A stretch of DNA of 64,000 nt from Clytia hemisphaerica. Taxonomy: Eukaryota; Cnidaria; Hydrozoa; Leptothecata; Clytiidae. Shown piece by piece: positions 12,301 to 22,328 of the stretch; the stretch's first letter is position 1; every line of letters begins with the position of its first letter. A model generated the notes under the pieces. It was not told the DNA's origin. It ran no database searches and was given only the letters and a program-made list of their open reading frames with translations. The position numbers and the translations under genes were made by a program. Where the stretch lies: positions 934,039 through 998,038 of the forward strand of contig CACVBU010001044.1 in assembly GCA_902728285.1 (NCBI GenBank), given 5' to 3'.

Positions 12301-15300
12301 ACATGGCAAATCTTCAAACTTTCTTAGCATTTTGATTGAAGATGGGCAGATGGGCAAAATCGACTAAAAATGTTGTTTTTTTTTCCTAGTTTTAGATGAA
12401 AACATAATGTTATCCTAGCAAAACTTGCTTGATGGCAATGGACAATGGATTTTAGATTTGGTAAGTACGCTAAATTATCCTTGATGACTTTTTAGCTCCT
12501 ACTGAGGAAAAACATTTTTTTGGGGTTGAAATTTCAAGTTTTTGTATGTAACAGAAAATTGCTACCAAAGTTCTAATATTAATACTTGTGTAATTTTATG
12601 AAACTATGACTCTGACCGGTTTGGCTCTGACCGGTTAGTAGATTTGCTCTGACCGGTTAGTAGATTTGCTCTGACCAATTAGTAGATTGGCTCTGACCGG
12701 TTAGTAGATTGGCTCTGACCGGTTTAGATTGGCTCTGACCGGTTGATAGATTAGCTCTGACCGGTTAATAGATTGGCTCTGACCGGTTAGTAGATTGGCT
12801 CTGACCGGTTTAGATTGGCTCTGACTGGTTAATAGATTGGCTCTGACCGGTTAATACATTGGCTCTGACAGGTTAATAGATTGGCTCTGACCGGTTAATA
12901 GATTGGCTCTGACCGGTTAATAGATTGGCTCTGACAGGTTAATAGATTGGCTCTGACCGGTTAATAGATTTTCCAGTTATATAAGATTTATTTCACCGGT
13001 TTTTGTCTGTGGTCGGTGGAATTAAGATTTGTTGTTTGTGTTCTGTATTTGTTCATGAGAGCTTGCTGCAAAAATCCTAATTCCCATTTTCATTATTATA
13101 TACTTTCAGGTTAGTTACCATCATACTGCCCCAGTAACCTAGATCCATGAATTATTTTGTACCTTCACGTGGTTGGTATACAATGAGAATTGGCTTAAAA
13201 TTTGTCTGAATTTCTCACGTCCAAGGTTCAATATCTTTGCAAACACCAACAAATTCTGCTAATAAGATGGACAGGTGAAAAGCATGTTTAAACTCAAAGG
13301 AAACAACAATGGAATCTGATGTCATGGTTTGTTTGCAGTTGGATTAAGGTCTTTTTATCCCTGTTTCACCAGGATTTCCTGCTTGATTACGCAAATAGTC
13401 CCAAACAAGACACCAGAATGGGGCTAGACTACAATTACAAGATAATTGATATGAACCAACCATATAGATATAAAAAATGCTTTAGATAGAAATTTCAGTT
13501 TGGAATTGGAACACACTGGACTATTTTCATACATCACATTATATAATTATTCATCTTATGAAATACTCTTTTCTTGAGCATTGATTAACAGTCTGGTTAT
13601 ATTCATACTTTTTTTCTCTAAAATTTTATTTGAAAGGGTAAATTGCTTTTTATCTTAGAATCACACCTCTATTGGAATTAGTGAGCCCCCCCCCTAAATC
13701 CAAGAGTGACCGATTTTTCATATACTGTTTCACAATATATGTTTATTTTCCAAGGTGCTTTTAGTGAGGAAGGATCAAGTCAAAGTTTTTTTATTGTAAT
13801 TAATTTTCTTGCAATTATTTAAGTAACTTTTTGGAAGCAATAAGACAAATAAAATTGACATAACAAGAATCAAAAAAATAATCCAGAAATTTAACCAGTT
13901 TATTATTATTTTTTGTTATTACAACAAACGCGACCAAATAAAGATTTTTATATAATTTTTGTTTTTAATGTATGCTACTGTTTTGTATTATATTGCTATT
14001 ATTTTTCGCTTTGTTGTAAAAACTTCAAAAAGTTCTTACAAAAAAATTCATGATATTTTTGATTTCTTGTCATTGATATCATGAATTGCTATTGTTTTAG
14101 TCCTGTTTTTTTCTTTCCCTTCTCCTTCATTGTTTTAATATTCAACCTAGCTAGCTCTTTTTATATGATTGTCAAAACACTTTAGCCCGAGAAGTAATGA
14201 AAAACTATATTAGTTTTACCAGCTTCGTTTTGTGTTTGAATGCAATGAATTTTAAATTCTTTTTCACTAGTAATTATTTCTATTTCTACAATATAATCTG
14301 TGACATTGGTTCGAGCATTCCTTTGAGGAAAGTATTTTGGCTAAAACTGAAAGTTTTTGGCTCGACTAACACTGTATCCGCCCTGTCCAAAATGAAAAAT
14401 GCTTATAAAAAAATACCAAAATACCCGATATTAAAAATATTTTTATTTCACTTTCGATATCAACCACGGCTGCCATTTTTTGTTTGTACTTCTAGTCTTG
14501 TGCGCATAGTATAATCAAGCGCTCCGATTGGTTCAGAACTAAAACAATCGATCGGGCGCAGATATTTCAATAGAACAAAAGGTTCCCTAGCCTATATTTC
14601 TATAGCTGAATAGCGCAATTCTTATCCTCTTTTCCCAAATCTCTGATTTAACCTTCCCATCGTCCGCCTAGGATTATTTGATGTAAATAAAATGGGAATT
14701 TTCTTTTGTTTTAGTTGAATCCAAGAGTGACATTCGATACATTGAAACGATACTACCGTCAGACATATCAACGTTGGACTTATCTGACATCATTAATTTT
14801 TCTGGTGAGAATACTATGAAATCCTATAGCATATATTTGCATCAGGTTTAAAAAGCGTTTCCAATGATACATTTGCTTTTAGATTTAGTGTACACTTGAC
14901 ATTAACTAGTAACTTTTCTTTTGTTTTCCCACACTTATTCCCCATCATTTTCCCAATTTTACAGGTGTTTTGTATGCCTTAGAAACGATGATTTAGTTTC
15001 TTTCTTTCTTCACTTTTTTAGAAACTGAAAATCGCAAACGGTCAATGGAAGCAACGATTGATGAGATTGCAACTCCAAAAATAAAGAGAATTGCAACTTT
15101 GGACTATTTGACAGAATATGACCTACCATCAGAATTTGGTAAGCAATTTACTACTTGATAAAAACTTTTCAGAATTTGTTTATGTATGATTGCAGTGATC
15201 TGATGGTTATTTACTTGACTTTTAGTTTTAAAGCATTTTATATTTACATTTTTCAGAAAGGAGATCTGTCACCACGTCGGTAACAAATCAAAGCAGAGAA

Positions 15301-15764
15301 ATCTTTCAGCTGGTAACACCTGGTAAGTGTTTTTTTCTTTTCTTTTTAACAATTTCAGTTGACTGGACTCGTCCATTTTGCCATCAAACTACTTGTGGTG
15401 ATATGGTATGTTGTCATCGTGACGTAGTCACTGACATCCTTTTAAACTTGGCTATTTTTCAATTTCAGCAAAGACGTCTTCACCAGTCCTTCCCTTGAGA
15501 GAAATTAACCCAGGCACGCCCTTGCTCCAGTTATCCACGCCAGGTTAGTTTGCCATTCATGAAATCAAGCTTTTGTTCAATTTTCTAATCAAACATTGCA
15601 ATGAATTTGACATACTGAATATTTTTCGGTCAACTTACTGGATTTACAGAAAAATCTGAATCTTATCTTTCCTTTTGTCTTCAGATAAGAATCATCGTGC
15701 GTTATACAACACAATCAAAAAGACGTGTGGAGCAACACCTAACGATTTGTTACTGAACTCTTAG
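3287..15764 (+). CDS. Superfamily 3 (SF3) helicase with long S/T-P-rich acidic tail, 16-exon gene
   Basis: Modelled exons: 3287-3361, 8208-8567, 8696-8981, 9107-9240, 9368-9665, 9859-10031, 10205-10619, 10780-10881, 11091-11225, 11350-11421, 11556-11642, 14715-14804, 15022-15138, 15257-15322, 15469-15543, 15685-15764. All junctions are GT-AG with matching phases, giving about 854 codons without an internal stop. Walker A GSNNSGKT (residues 385-392) is split by an intron. Walker B is TELLFIDEW (425-433). Motif C is IYITCQAMP (470-478), with Q where Asn is usual. A basic B'-like hairpin lies at 457-465, and an arginine-finger candidate follows near 490. Four Cys (329, 335, 339, 343) just before the core could bind zinc. 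No HUH nuclease motif is visible. In SF3 families this core forms a ring that unwinds viral or plasmid origins. Residues 580-854 are low-complexity with many S/T-P sites. Exon 1 is the least certain part. Viral, plasmid-like or domesticated origin cannot be decided here. Confidence 0.85.
3590..8080. repeat. Left tandem-repeat array of the SF3 element
   Basis: Three interleaved unit types occur. (1) Units carrying AGTCTGTGTAACGTCAC and AAATTGAGACAGG, spaced about 229 bp, at about 3591, 4052, 5893, 6122, 6351, 6579, 7448, 7687 and 7917. (2) Four near-identical units of about 376 bp at 4260-5885, each with clustered TTAAGCCG words, the phrase CCTAAACCGACCCTTAAGCC, and a TTCGTTCTTTATAA/TTCTTATAAA pair. 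(3) Four units of about 86 bp at 6870-7185 centred on a palindrome, TTCGTTCTTTAA with TTAAAGAACGAA. Type 2 is homologous to the right array in reverse complement, so the arrays are inverted relative to each other. Confidence 0.9.
6870..7185. repeat. Four ~86-bp units, each a TTCGTTCTTTAA/TTAAAGAACGAA palindrome
   Basis: Each unit has a 12-bp arm, a spacer of roughly 22 bases containing GAATGG, the inverted arm, then a short AT-rich tail. The same arms occur once per unit in the right array and singly near 8166 (GGTTCGTTCTTTAAG), just before exon 2. A hairpin or dimeric protein-binding site is the simplest reading. The function is inferred. Confidence 0.75.
11684..14645. mobile_element. hAT-like non-autonomous DNA element inside intron 11 of the SF3 gene
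   Basis: The left end CAGAGATTTGGGAAAAGAGG and its reverse complement at 14618-14645 form terminal inverted repeats of about 28 bp starting CAGAG. A 7-bp direct repeat ATTTAAC flanks both ends (11677-11683 and 14646-14652). GGCTAGGGAAC also recurs subterminally in inverted orientation. CAGNG ends fit the hAT superfamily, although that family normally makes 8-bp duplications. No transposase frame was found in the 2962 bp. A GACCGGTT minisatellite lies inside. Confidence 0.75.
12600..12975. repeat. Minisatellite, unit GGCTCTGACCGGTTAATAGATT
   Basis: About sixteen tandem units of 17-22 bp with minor variants (GACAGG, GACTGG, GACCAATT) fill this part of the hAT-like element in intron 11. Length varies because several units lack the TAGTA/TAATA segment. 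Confidence 0.9.
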
Positions 15765-16401
15765 TGGACTCTTAACCGTTGCGTTTGATTTAATTTTTTA
15801 TAGTTTGAAAAATTCAGAATAATTATATTTTCTGTAAAATTAGGAGAAATTTATAACAATGTACTGTTGCGTTTTTGTCTATTTTCATGTGGGGAAAATG
15901 GTAATATTTCTTTTTAGTTACGTTTTGAATGCATTTCACTTCGAATATTCCTTCTACTGGTCTTCAATATAATATATTTGAGTTTTGTAGATCGCATAGA
16001 ATTTTAGTTTTAATTTATCGTAGGTCAATACTTTGTGTTTTAATGCCTAGTTTGTGCTAGGAAAAAATGAAAGAAAAATGAAAAAGATTTGACTCGGCTG
16101 CTGAATCAGCTGAGAATAATAGAATAAACTTCTTTGTTCTCATTGTTTTCTCTAGTTTTTTTAAAGAACGCAATAGATGTTTCTTTCATTTGATTCGTCC
16201 TTTAAAAATGAAATGTAATGCTGTAACAATACTCGTTCCTAGTAGCTGCCACGCCCTTTAGAAAGACAATAGATTCAAACAACAGGGAAACAATAGTAGT
16301 TTTATGATATTTTCTTCTTGAATAAAATGGACAAAAAGATTTAGTAGACTTGAAAAATTTAATGCTATCTAACAATGAAGAACGACTTTAAAGACTAGTG
16401 G
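15765..16401. other. Convergent 3' region between the SF3 gene and the 151-aa gene
   Basis: AATAAA at about 16123 is a candidate poly(A) signal for the SF3 transcript. A TTTAAAGAACG word occurs near 16160, again resembling the array palindrome arm. No coding region is supported. Confidence 0.45.
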
Positions 16402-17005
16402 TCAATGGAGGTCTTGTCTTACATCACGTGACCTACCATCGAAATAGAACTGCCTTTTGTGAAATAACGAATAATAAAATCGGTCATGCTTTTTTATTTC
16501 CATCGATTCGAAGAGGCTCTGAATTTGGTTTTTTCTGGCATTTGTCGTCCGTTTGTCGTCTTTTAACGTGTGATACGACGAAATGATCCATTCCGCTGTA
16601 ACAATTGGAGATACGCCATTACCTGAACAATGAAAAACAAAAAAATTTACTTTAAAGTGACAGTATAAAGAATACTGCAAAACAACCATCTCTCATTGAC
16701 ACTATTCAAAATTGTTCACTGAATAATTCTTTGACGTAAAGTGCAGGTGGTTCAGTAATAAGTTACTTACCAAGTAGAAACCAGAACATGGCGGCGGTAT
16801 CTCGATCCCCCAAAGGTCTCTTAAAAAACATCAAACGATATTTCTCAGGCCAAAGAGATATCTTGGGCAACAGATCATCAGAAATTAATTCAAATAATTC
16901 CTTTCGTATTTTTGTGAATTTTTCTTTGCTCGAAGATTGAACGTAAGCTGTGAAGCCGTCTATCTTTTCTTTAGTTATAGAATCAAATATTGTAACTCGC
17001 TCCAT
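16402..17005 (-). CDS. Unidentified 151-residue protein of the SF3 element, two exons
   Basis: Exons 17005-16771 and 16622-16402 join in phase 1 (LLG|GTAAGT ... TTCAG|GTAATGG). The frame is clean from ATG to stop, about 151 codons beginning MERVTIFDSITKE. It is mixed charged and aromatic, with no signal peptide or membrane segment, ending in a basic/aromatic stretch (FHKRQFYFDGRSRD). I recognise no family. It is convergent with the SF3 gene, and its 5' end faces the right array about 100 bp away, so array sequence probably overlaps its promoter. A role in replication or packaging would be a guess from context. Confidence 0.65.
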
Positions 17006-17099
17006 GATAGAATTGAGATGAAAATTGATATTGTCAGTCTTCCAAGACGCCTATTTATTTAGTTCTGAAAATTTACCAAATAAAAAGGAGTCACCTGGG

Positions 17100-20000
17100 A
17101 AAATCTTTTGGATCAAGTGCTTATAAAGAACGAAATATTCTATGGCTTTAAATAATTACTTTATGCTAATATTCTTCGTTCTTTAAAAACGTTTCTATAA
17201 GGAGTTCTTATAAAGAACGAAGTATTCCATTAAAAAATTGTCAAGTTTGAAAGCGAAAGTACTTTGACTCGTCATTCCAACCATCAATATGACGGCTTAA
17301 CGGCTTACTAACCCCTCTCAGGCAAAAAATCCGGCTTAAGGCTCGGTTTAGGTTCAGGCTTAAATTAAATCCGGCTTAACTAAAAAATGGGCGTTTGGGT
17401 GGTAGAGAGGCGTTAACTCATTTTTTTTTTTTTTCAAATTGAACAAGTCCCAAAACGAAAGTGGTGACTTCAAACGAATTGGGCGTTGTCTAAAATAGGC
17501 GTGGCCCCTTTATTAGAAACTATTTTCTTTATTGGAAACATGTTTCGTTCTTTAAAAAGATTCATAAGATGTTCTTATAAAGAACGAAATATTCTTTCTT
17601 ATGTGGAAACTTCTAAGTTTGAAAACGAAAGTATATTTGACTCGTCAATCCAACCATCAAAATGACGGCTTAACGGCTTACTAACCCCTCTCAGGCAAAA
17701 ATCCGGCTTAAGGGTCGGTTTAGGTTCAGGCTTAAATCAAACCCGGCTTAACTAAAAAATGGGCGTTTGGGTGGTAGAGAGGCGTTAACTCATTTTATTT
17801 TTTTCAAATTGAACAAGTCCCAAAACGAAAGTGGTAACTTCAAACGAATTGGGCGTTGTCTAAAATAGGCGTGGCCCCTTTATTAGAAACTATTTTCTTT
17901 ATTGAAATCAATTTTGAAAACGAAAGTACTTTGAATTGTCATTCCAACCATCAAAATGACGGCTTAACGGCTTACCAACCCTTTTCAGGCAAAAAATCCG
18001 GCTTAAGGGTCGGTTTAGGTTCAGGCTTAAATCAAACCCGGCTTAACTAAAAAATGGGCGTTTGGGTGGTAGAGAGGCGTTAACTCATTTTTTTTTTTTC
18101 AAATTGAACAAGTCCCAAAACGAAAGTGGTGACTTCAAACGAATTGGGCGTTGTCTAAAATAGGCGTGGCCCCTTTATTAGAAACTATTTTCTTTATTGG
18201 AAACATGTTTCGTTCTTTAAAAAGATTCATAAGATGTTCTTATAAAGAACGAAATATTCTTTCTTATGTGGAAACTTCTAAGTTTGAAAACGAAAGTATA
18301 TTTGACTCGTCAATCCAACCATCAAAATGACGGCTTAACGGCTTACTAACCCCTCTCAGGCAAAAAATCCGGCTTAAGGGTCGGTTTAGGTTCAGGCTTA
18401 AATCAAACCCGGCTTAACTAAAAAATGGGCGTTTGGGTGGTAGAGAGGCGTTAACTCATTTTTTTTTTTTCAAATTGAACAAGTCCCAAAACGAAAGTGG
18501 TGACTTCAAACGAATTGGGCGTTGTCTAAAATAGGCGTGGCCCCTTTATTAGAAACTATTTTCTTTATTGGAAACATGTTTCGTTCTTTAAAAAGATTCA
18601 TAAGATGTTCTTATAAAGAACGAAATATTCTTTCTTATGTGGAAACTTCTAAGTTTGAAAACGAAAGTATATTTGACTCGTCAATCCAACCATCAAAATG
18701 ACGGCTTAACGGCTTACTAACCCCTCTCAGGCAAAAAATCCGGCTTAAGGGTCGGTTTAGGTTCAGGCTTAAATCAAACCCGGCTTAACTAAAAAATGGG
18801 CGTTTGGGTGGTAGAGAGGCGTTAACTCATTTTTTTTTTTTCAAATTGAACAAGTCCCAAAACGAAAGTGGTGACTTCAAACGAATTGGGCGTTGTCTAA
18901 AATAGGCGTGGCCCCTTTATTAGAAACTATTTTCTTTATTGGAAACATGTTTCGTTCTTTAAAAAGATTCATAAGATGTTCTTATAAAGAACGAAATATT
19001 CTTTCTTATGTGGAAACTTCTAAGTTTGAAAACGAAAGTATATTTGACTCGTCAATCCAACCATCAAAATGACGGCTTAACGGCTTACTAACCCCTCTCA
19101 GGCAAAAAATCCGGCTTAAGGGTCGGTTTAGGTTCAGGCTTAAATCAAACCCGGCTTAACTAAAAAATGGGCGTTTGGGTGGTAGAGAGGCGTTAACTCA
19201 TTTTTTTTTTTTCAAATTGAACAAGTCCCAAAACGAAAGTGGTGACTTCAAACGAATTGGGCGTTGTCTAAAATAGGCGTGGCCCCTTTATTAGAAACTA
19301 TTTTCTTTATTGGAAACATGTTTCGTTCTTTAAAAAGATTCATAAGATGTTCTTATAAAGAACGAAATATTCTTTCTTATGTGGAAACTTCTAAGTTTGA
19401 AAACGAAAGTATATTTGACTCGTCAATCCAACCATCAAAATGACGGCTTAACGGCTTACTAACCCCTCTCAGGCAAAAAATCCGGCTTAAGGGTCGGTTT
19501 AGGTTCAGGCTTAAATCAAACCCGGCTTAACTAAAAAATGGGCGTTTGGGTGGTAGAGAGGCGTTAACTCATTTTTTTTTTTTCAAATTGAACAAGTCCC
19601 AAAACGAAAGTGGTGACTTCAAACGAATTGGGCGTTGTCTAAAATAGGCGTGGCCCCTTTATTAGAAACTATTTTCTTTATTGGAAACATGTTTCGTTCT
19701 TTAAAAAGATTCATAAGATGTTCTTATAAAGAACGAAATATTCTTTCTTATGTGGAAACTTCTAAGTTTGAAAACGAAAGTATATTTGACTCGTCAATCC
19801 AACCATCAAAATGACGGCTTAACGGCTTACTAACCCCTCTCAGGCAAAAAATCCGGCTTAAGGGTCGGTTTAGGTTCAGGCTTAAATCAAACCCGGCTTA
19901 ACTAAAAAATGGGCGTTTGGGTGGTAGAGAGGCGTTAACTCATTTTATTTTTTTCAAATTGAACAAGTCCCAAAACGAAAGTGGTAACTTCAAACGAATT

Positions 20001-21080
20001 GGGCGTTGTCTAAAATAGGCGTGGCCCCTTTATTAGAAACTATTTTCTTTATTGAAATCAATTTTGAAAACGAAAGTACTTTGAATTGTCATTCCAACCA
20101 TCAAAATGACGGCTTAACGGCTTACCAACCCTTTTCAGGCAAAAAATCCGGCTTAAGGGTCGGTTTAGGTTCAGGCTTAAATCAAACCCGGCTTAACTAA
20201 AAAATGGGCGTTTGGGTGGTAGAGAGGCGTTAACTCATTTTTTTTTTTTCAAATTGAACAAGTCCCAAAACGAAGTGGTGACTTCAAACGAATTGGGCGT
20301 TGTCTAAAATAGGCGTGGCCCCTTTATTAGAAACTATTTTCTTTATTGGAAACATGTTTCGTTCTTTAAAAAGATTCATAAGATGTTCTTATAAAGAACG
20401 AAATATTCTTTCTTATGTGGAAACTTCTAAGTTTGAAAACGAAAGTATATTTGACTCGTCAATCCAACCATCAAAATGACGGCTTAACGGCTTACTAACC
20501 CCTCTCAGGCAAAAAATCCGGCTTAAGGGTCGGTTTAGGTTCAGGCTTAAATCAAACCGGCTTAACTAAAAAATGGGCGTTTGGGTGGTAGAGAGGCGTT
20601 AACTCATTTTTTTTTTTTCAAATTGAACAAGTCCCAAAACGAAAGTGGTGACTTCAAACGAATTGGGCGTTGTCTAAAATAGGCGTGGCCCCTTTATTAG
20701 AAACTATTTTCTTTATTGGAAACATGTTTCGTTCTTTAAAAAGATTCATAAGATGTTCTTATAAAGAACGAAATATTCTTTCTTATGTGGAAACTTCTAA
20801 GTTTGAAAACGAAAGTATATTTGACTCGTCAATCCAACCATCAAAATGACGGCTTAACGGCTTACTAACCCCTCTCAGGCAAAAAATCCGGCTTAAGGGT
20901 CGGTTTAGGTTCAGGCTTAAATCAAACCCGGCTTAACTAAAAAATGGGCGTTTGGGTGGTAGAGAGGCGTTAACTCATTTTTTTTTTTTCAAATTGAACA
21001 AGTCCCAAAACGAAAGTGGTGACTTCAAACGAATTGGGCGTTGTCTAAAATAGGCGTGGCCCCTTTATTAGAAACTATTT
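17100..21080. repeat. Right tandem-repeat array of the SF3 element (~371-bp unit)
   Basis: The anchor GACGGCTTAACGGCTTA recurs at 17291, 17664, 17958, 18329, 18700, 19071, 19442, 19813, 20108, 20478 and 20848. Most spacings are 370-373 bp, with two short units of 294-295 bp. Each unit carries four to six CGGCTTA/CCGGCTTAA words, GGGTCGGTTTAGG, and the TTCGTTCTTTAA ... TATAAAGAACGAA palindrome. The short units lack the palindrome block. The unit is homologous, reversed, to the 376-bp unit of the left array (shared CCTAAACCGACCCTTAAGCC, GGGACTTGTT and TGCCTGAGAG phrases). Confidence 0.95.
17650..19950. repeat. Higher-order block of six units, repeated from about 19800
   Basis: The short unit at 17664-17957 and its neighbours recur exactly 2150 bp downstream (19813-20107). 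One short plus five full units sum to 2149 bp, the same spacing. This indicates a block duplication rather than unit-by-unit growth. Confidence 0.75.
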
Positions 21081-21320
21081 TCTTTATTGAAGGTTTAGCA
21101 TACGGATATAATTCCATTGACGGTTCAGGCCCAGAGGGGTAAATTAACTTTAAAAAATGAACAAAAATTTTCAAAGTTTGAAATCGAAAGTGTTTACTAA
21201 ATTTTTTTATCTCCAAAATGTGACGGCTTTACGGCTTATAAGCTCTTTCAAGCAAATTATACGGCTTAACCCTCGGTTTAGCATACGGATATAATTCCAT
21301 TGACGGTTTAAGTCCATTGT
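21081..21320. repeat. Degenerate array edge with duplicated GCATACGGATATAATTCCAT
   Basis: GTTTAGCATACGGATATAAT occurs at about 21093 and again near 21279, each followed by TTCCATTGACGGTT. Between them is GACGGCTTTACGGCTTATAA, a diverged form of the array anchor. This looks like an older, worn edge of the right array. Confidence 0.7.
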
Positions 21321-21463
21321 GAGGCGTGAATTTGGCCTTGTACCAGCTATCTTAAAAAGGTTCAAACAATGAAATGAGAGTCATCTTTTTAAAAGTTACT
21401 TTTTATTTACAATATTTACAGAAAATTTCACTTCAGTTCCTTCTTCAACTTCAATCGTTGCCT

Positions 21464-21852
21464 TTATGTTGATATTATGTTGTTTTCTTGGCGGAGTTTT
21501 GTTTGTTTCGGCTTTTTCTTCTTGTCGTCATCGCTGATTTCGATAACTTCTTTGATGGGTTTTTGTTGTGAGTTTCGCTGTTCCTCAATAGCTGGTAAAA
21601 AATGAAGAAGAATAGACAAGAATTTTTCATATGAAGCTCTGAAAATAATCTTCGTCTTGTTATTAAATGGCTGATTTTTGCTATCCCCTCTTTTCAGTTT
21701 TAGCATAAAATTATCAAATTGAATGGAGGTTTAATTGTTAAAAATGGATAAAACTCACCTCTTAATTGATCCACAAGAGTGCCTTGTGAAAAGCATAGCA
21801 CGTCTCTTTCGAAAAGTGCTGAAATGGCACGTTGATGTTGACTATTTGACAT
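21464..21852 (-). CDS. Unidentified ~105-residue protein with a SUMO-interaction-like motif, two exons
   Basis: Exon 21852-21759 begins MSNSQHQRAISALFERD and ends in phase 1 at AGAG|GTGAGT. The best-fitting acceptor gives exon 21687-21464 and a frame of about 105 residues. An alternative acceptor nearby cannot be excluded. The C-terminus contains KEVIEISDDDKKKK. The VIEIS core followed by acidic residues matches the consensus of SUMO-interacting motifs, with an adjacent basic stretch that could be a nuclear signal. It lies just outside the right array, and upstream are CGGCTT words at 22018-22060. No family is recognised. Confidence 0.5.
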
Positions 21853-22017
21853 ATTGCTGGTTATTCTATTGGTGATATTCTTGCTGTTTGATAATCTGGG
21901 CGTTGTATTTATAGTCCAGATTAGACAATACCTATTACAATCTACTATACAAAACTATTGTTCCTATAGTGACAAATTAATGGCCATACCACTGCCTTAT
22001 CGATTCCCCTAACACCA

Positions 22018-22062
22018 GCCCACAGCTTAACCCACGGCTTATCTCACGGCTAAGCCGTTCAC
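22018..22062. promoter_or_regulatory. Cluster of CGGCTT/AAGCCG words upstream of the small minus gene
   Basis: CAGCTTAACCC, ACGGCTTATC and ACGGCTAAGCCG occur within 45 bp, about 170 bp upstream of the ATG at 21852. They match the dominant word of both arrays and lie beyond the array proper, so they may be a regulatory or terminal binding cluster. This is inferred from word similarity only. Confidence 0.45.
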
Positions 22063-22328
22063 TTTTTATAAGAAATTAAAATTTCAAACAGAAATTTGAA
22101 ACGGAAAAAATTTCTTCAATCAGCGCAAAGCAAAGTAGAGTCTAAAATGTGTTTCAATTATTTGGACATTTAAAGTTAGTGGTTCAAATAGAAAATATTC
22201 AAAAACTTGGAATTTTTTTCATGAGAATTATTTTAAACACGATTTTCCTAGAAAAAATTGGTTCTAGTTTCACCTCAAATTCACATAAAATTTTAGAATC
22301 AATATACAATACTTTGAAATTTATCACT

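Noticed and set aside
12600..12975. CRISPR-like regular repeat
   Set aside because: Units are directly contiguous without unique spacers; it is an ordinary minisatellite in an animal intron.
17856..20200. Identical 64-codon open frames at 17856-18050 and 20006-20200
   Set aside because: Both lie in the short units of the right array and are copies of repeat sequence; no protein motif.
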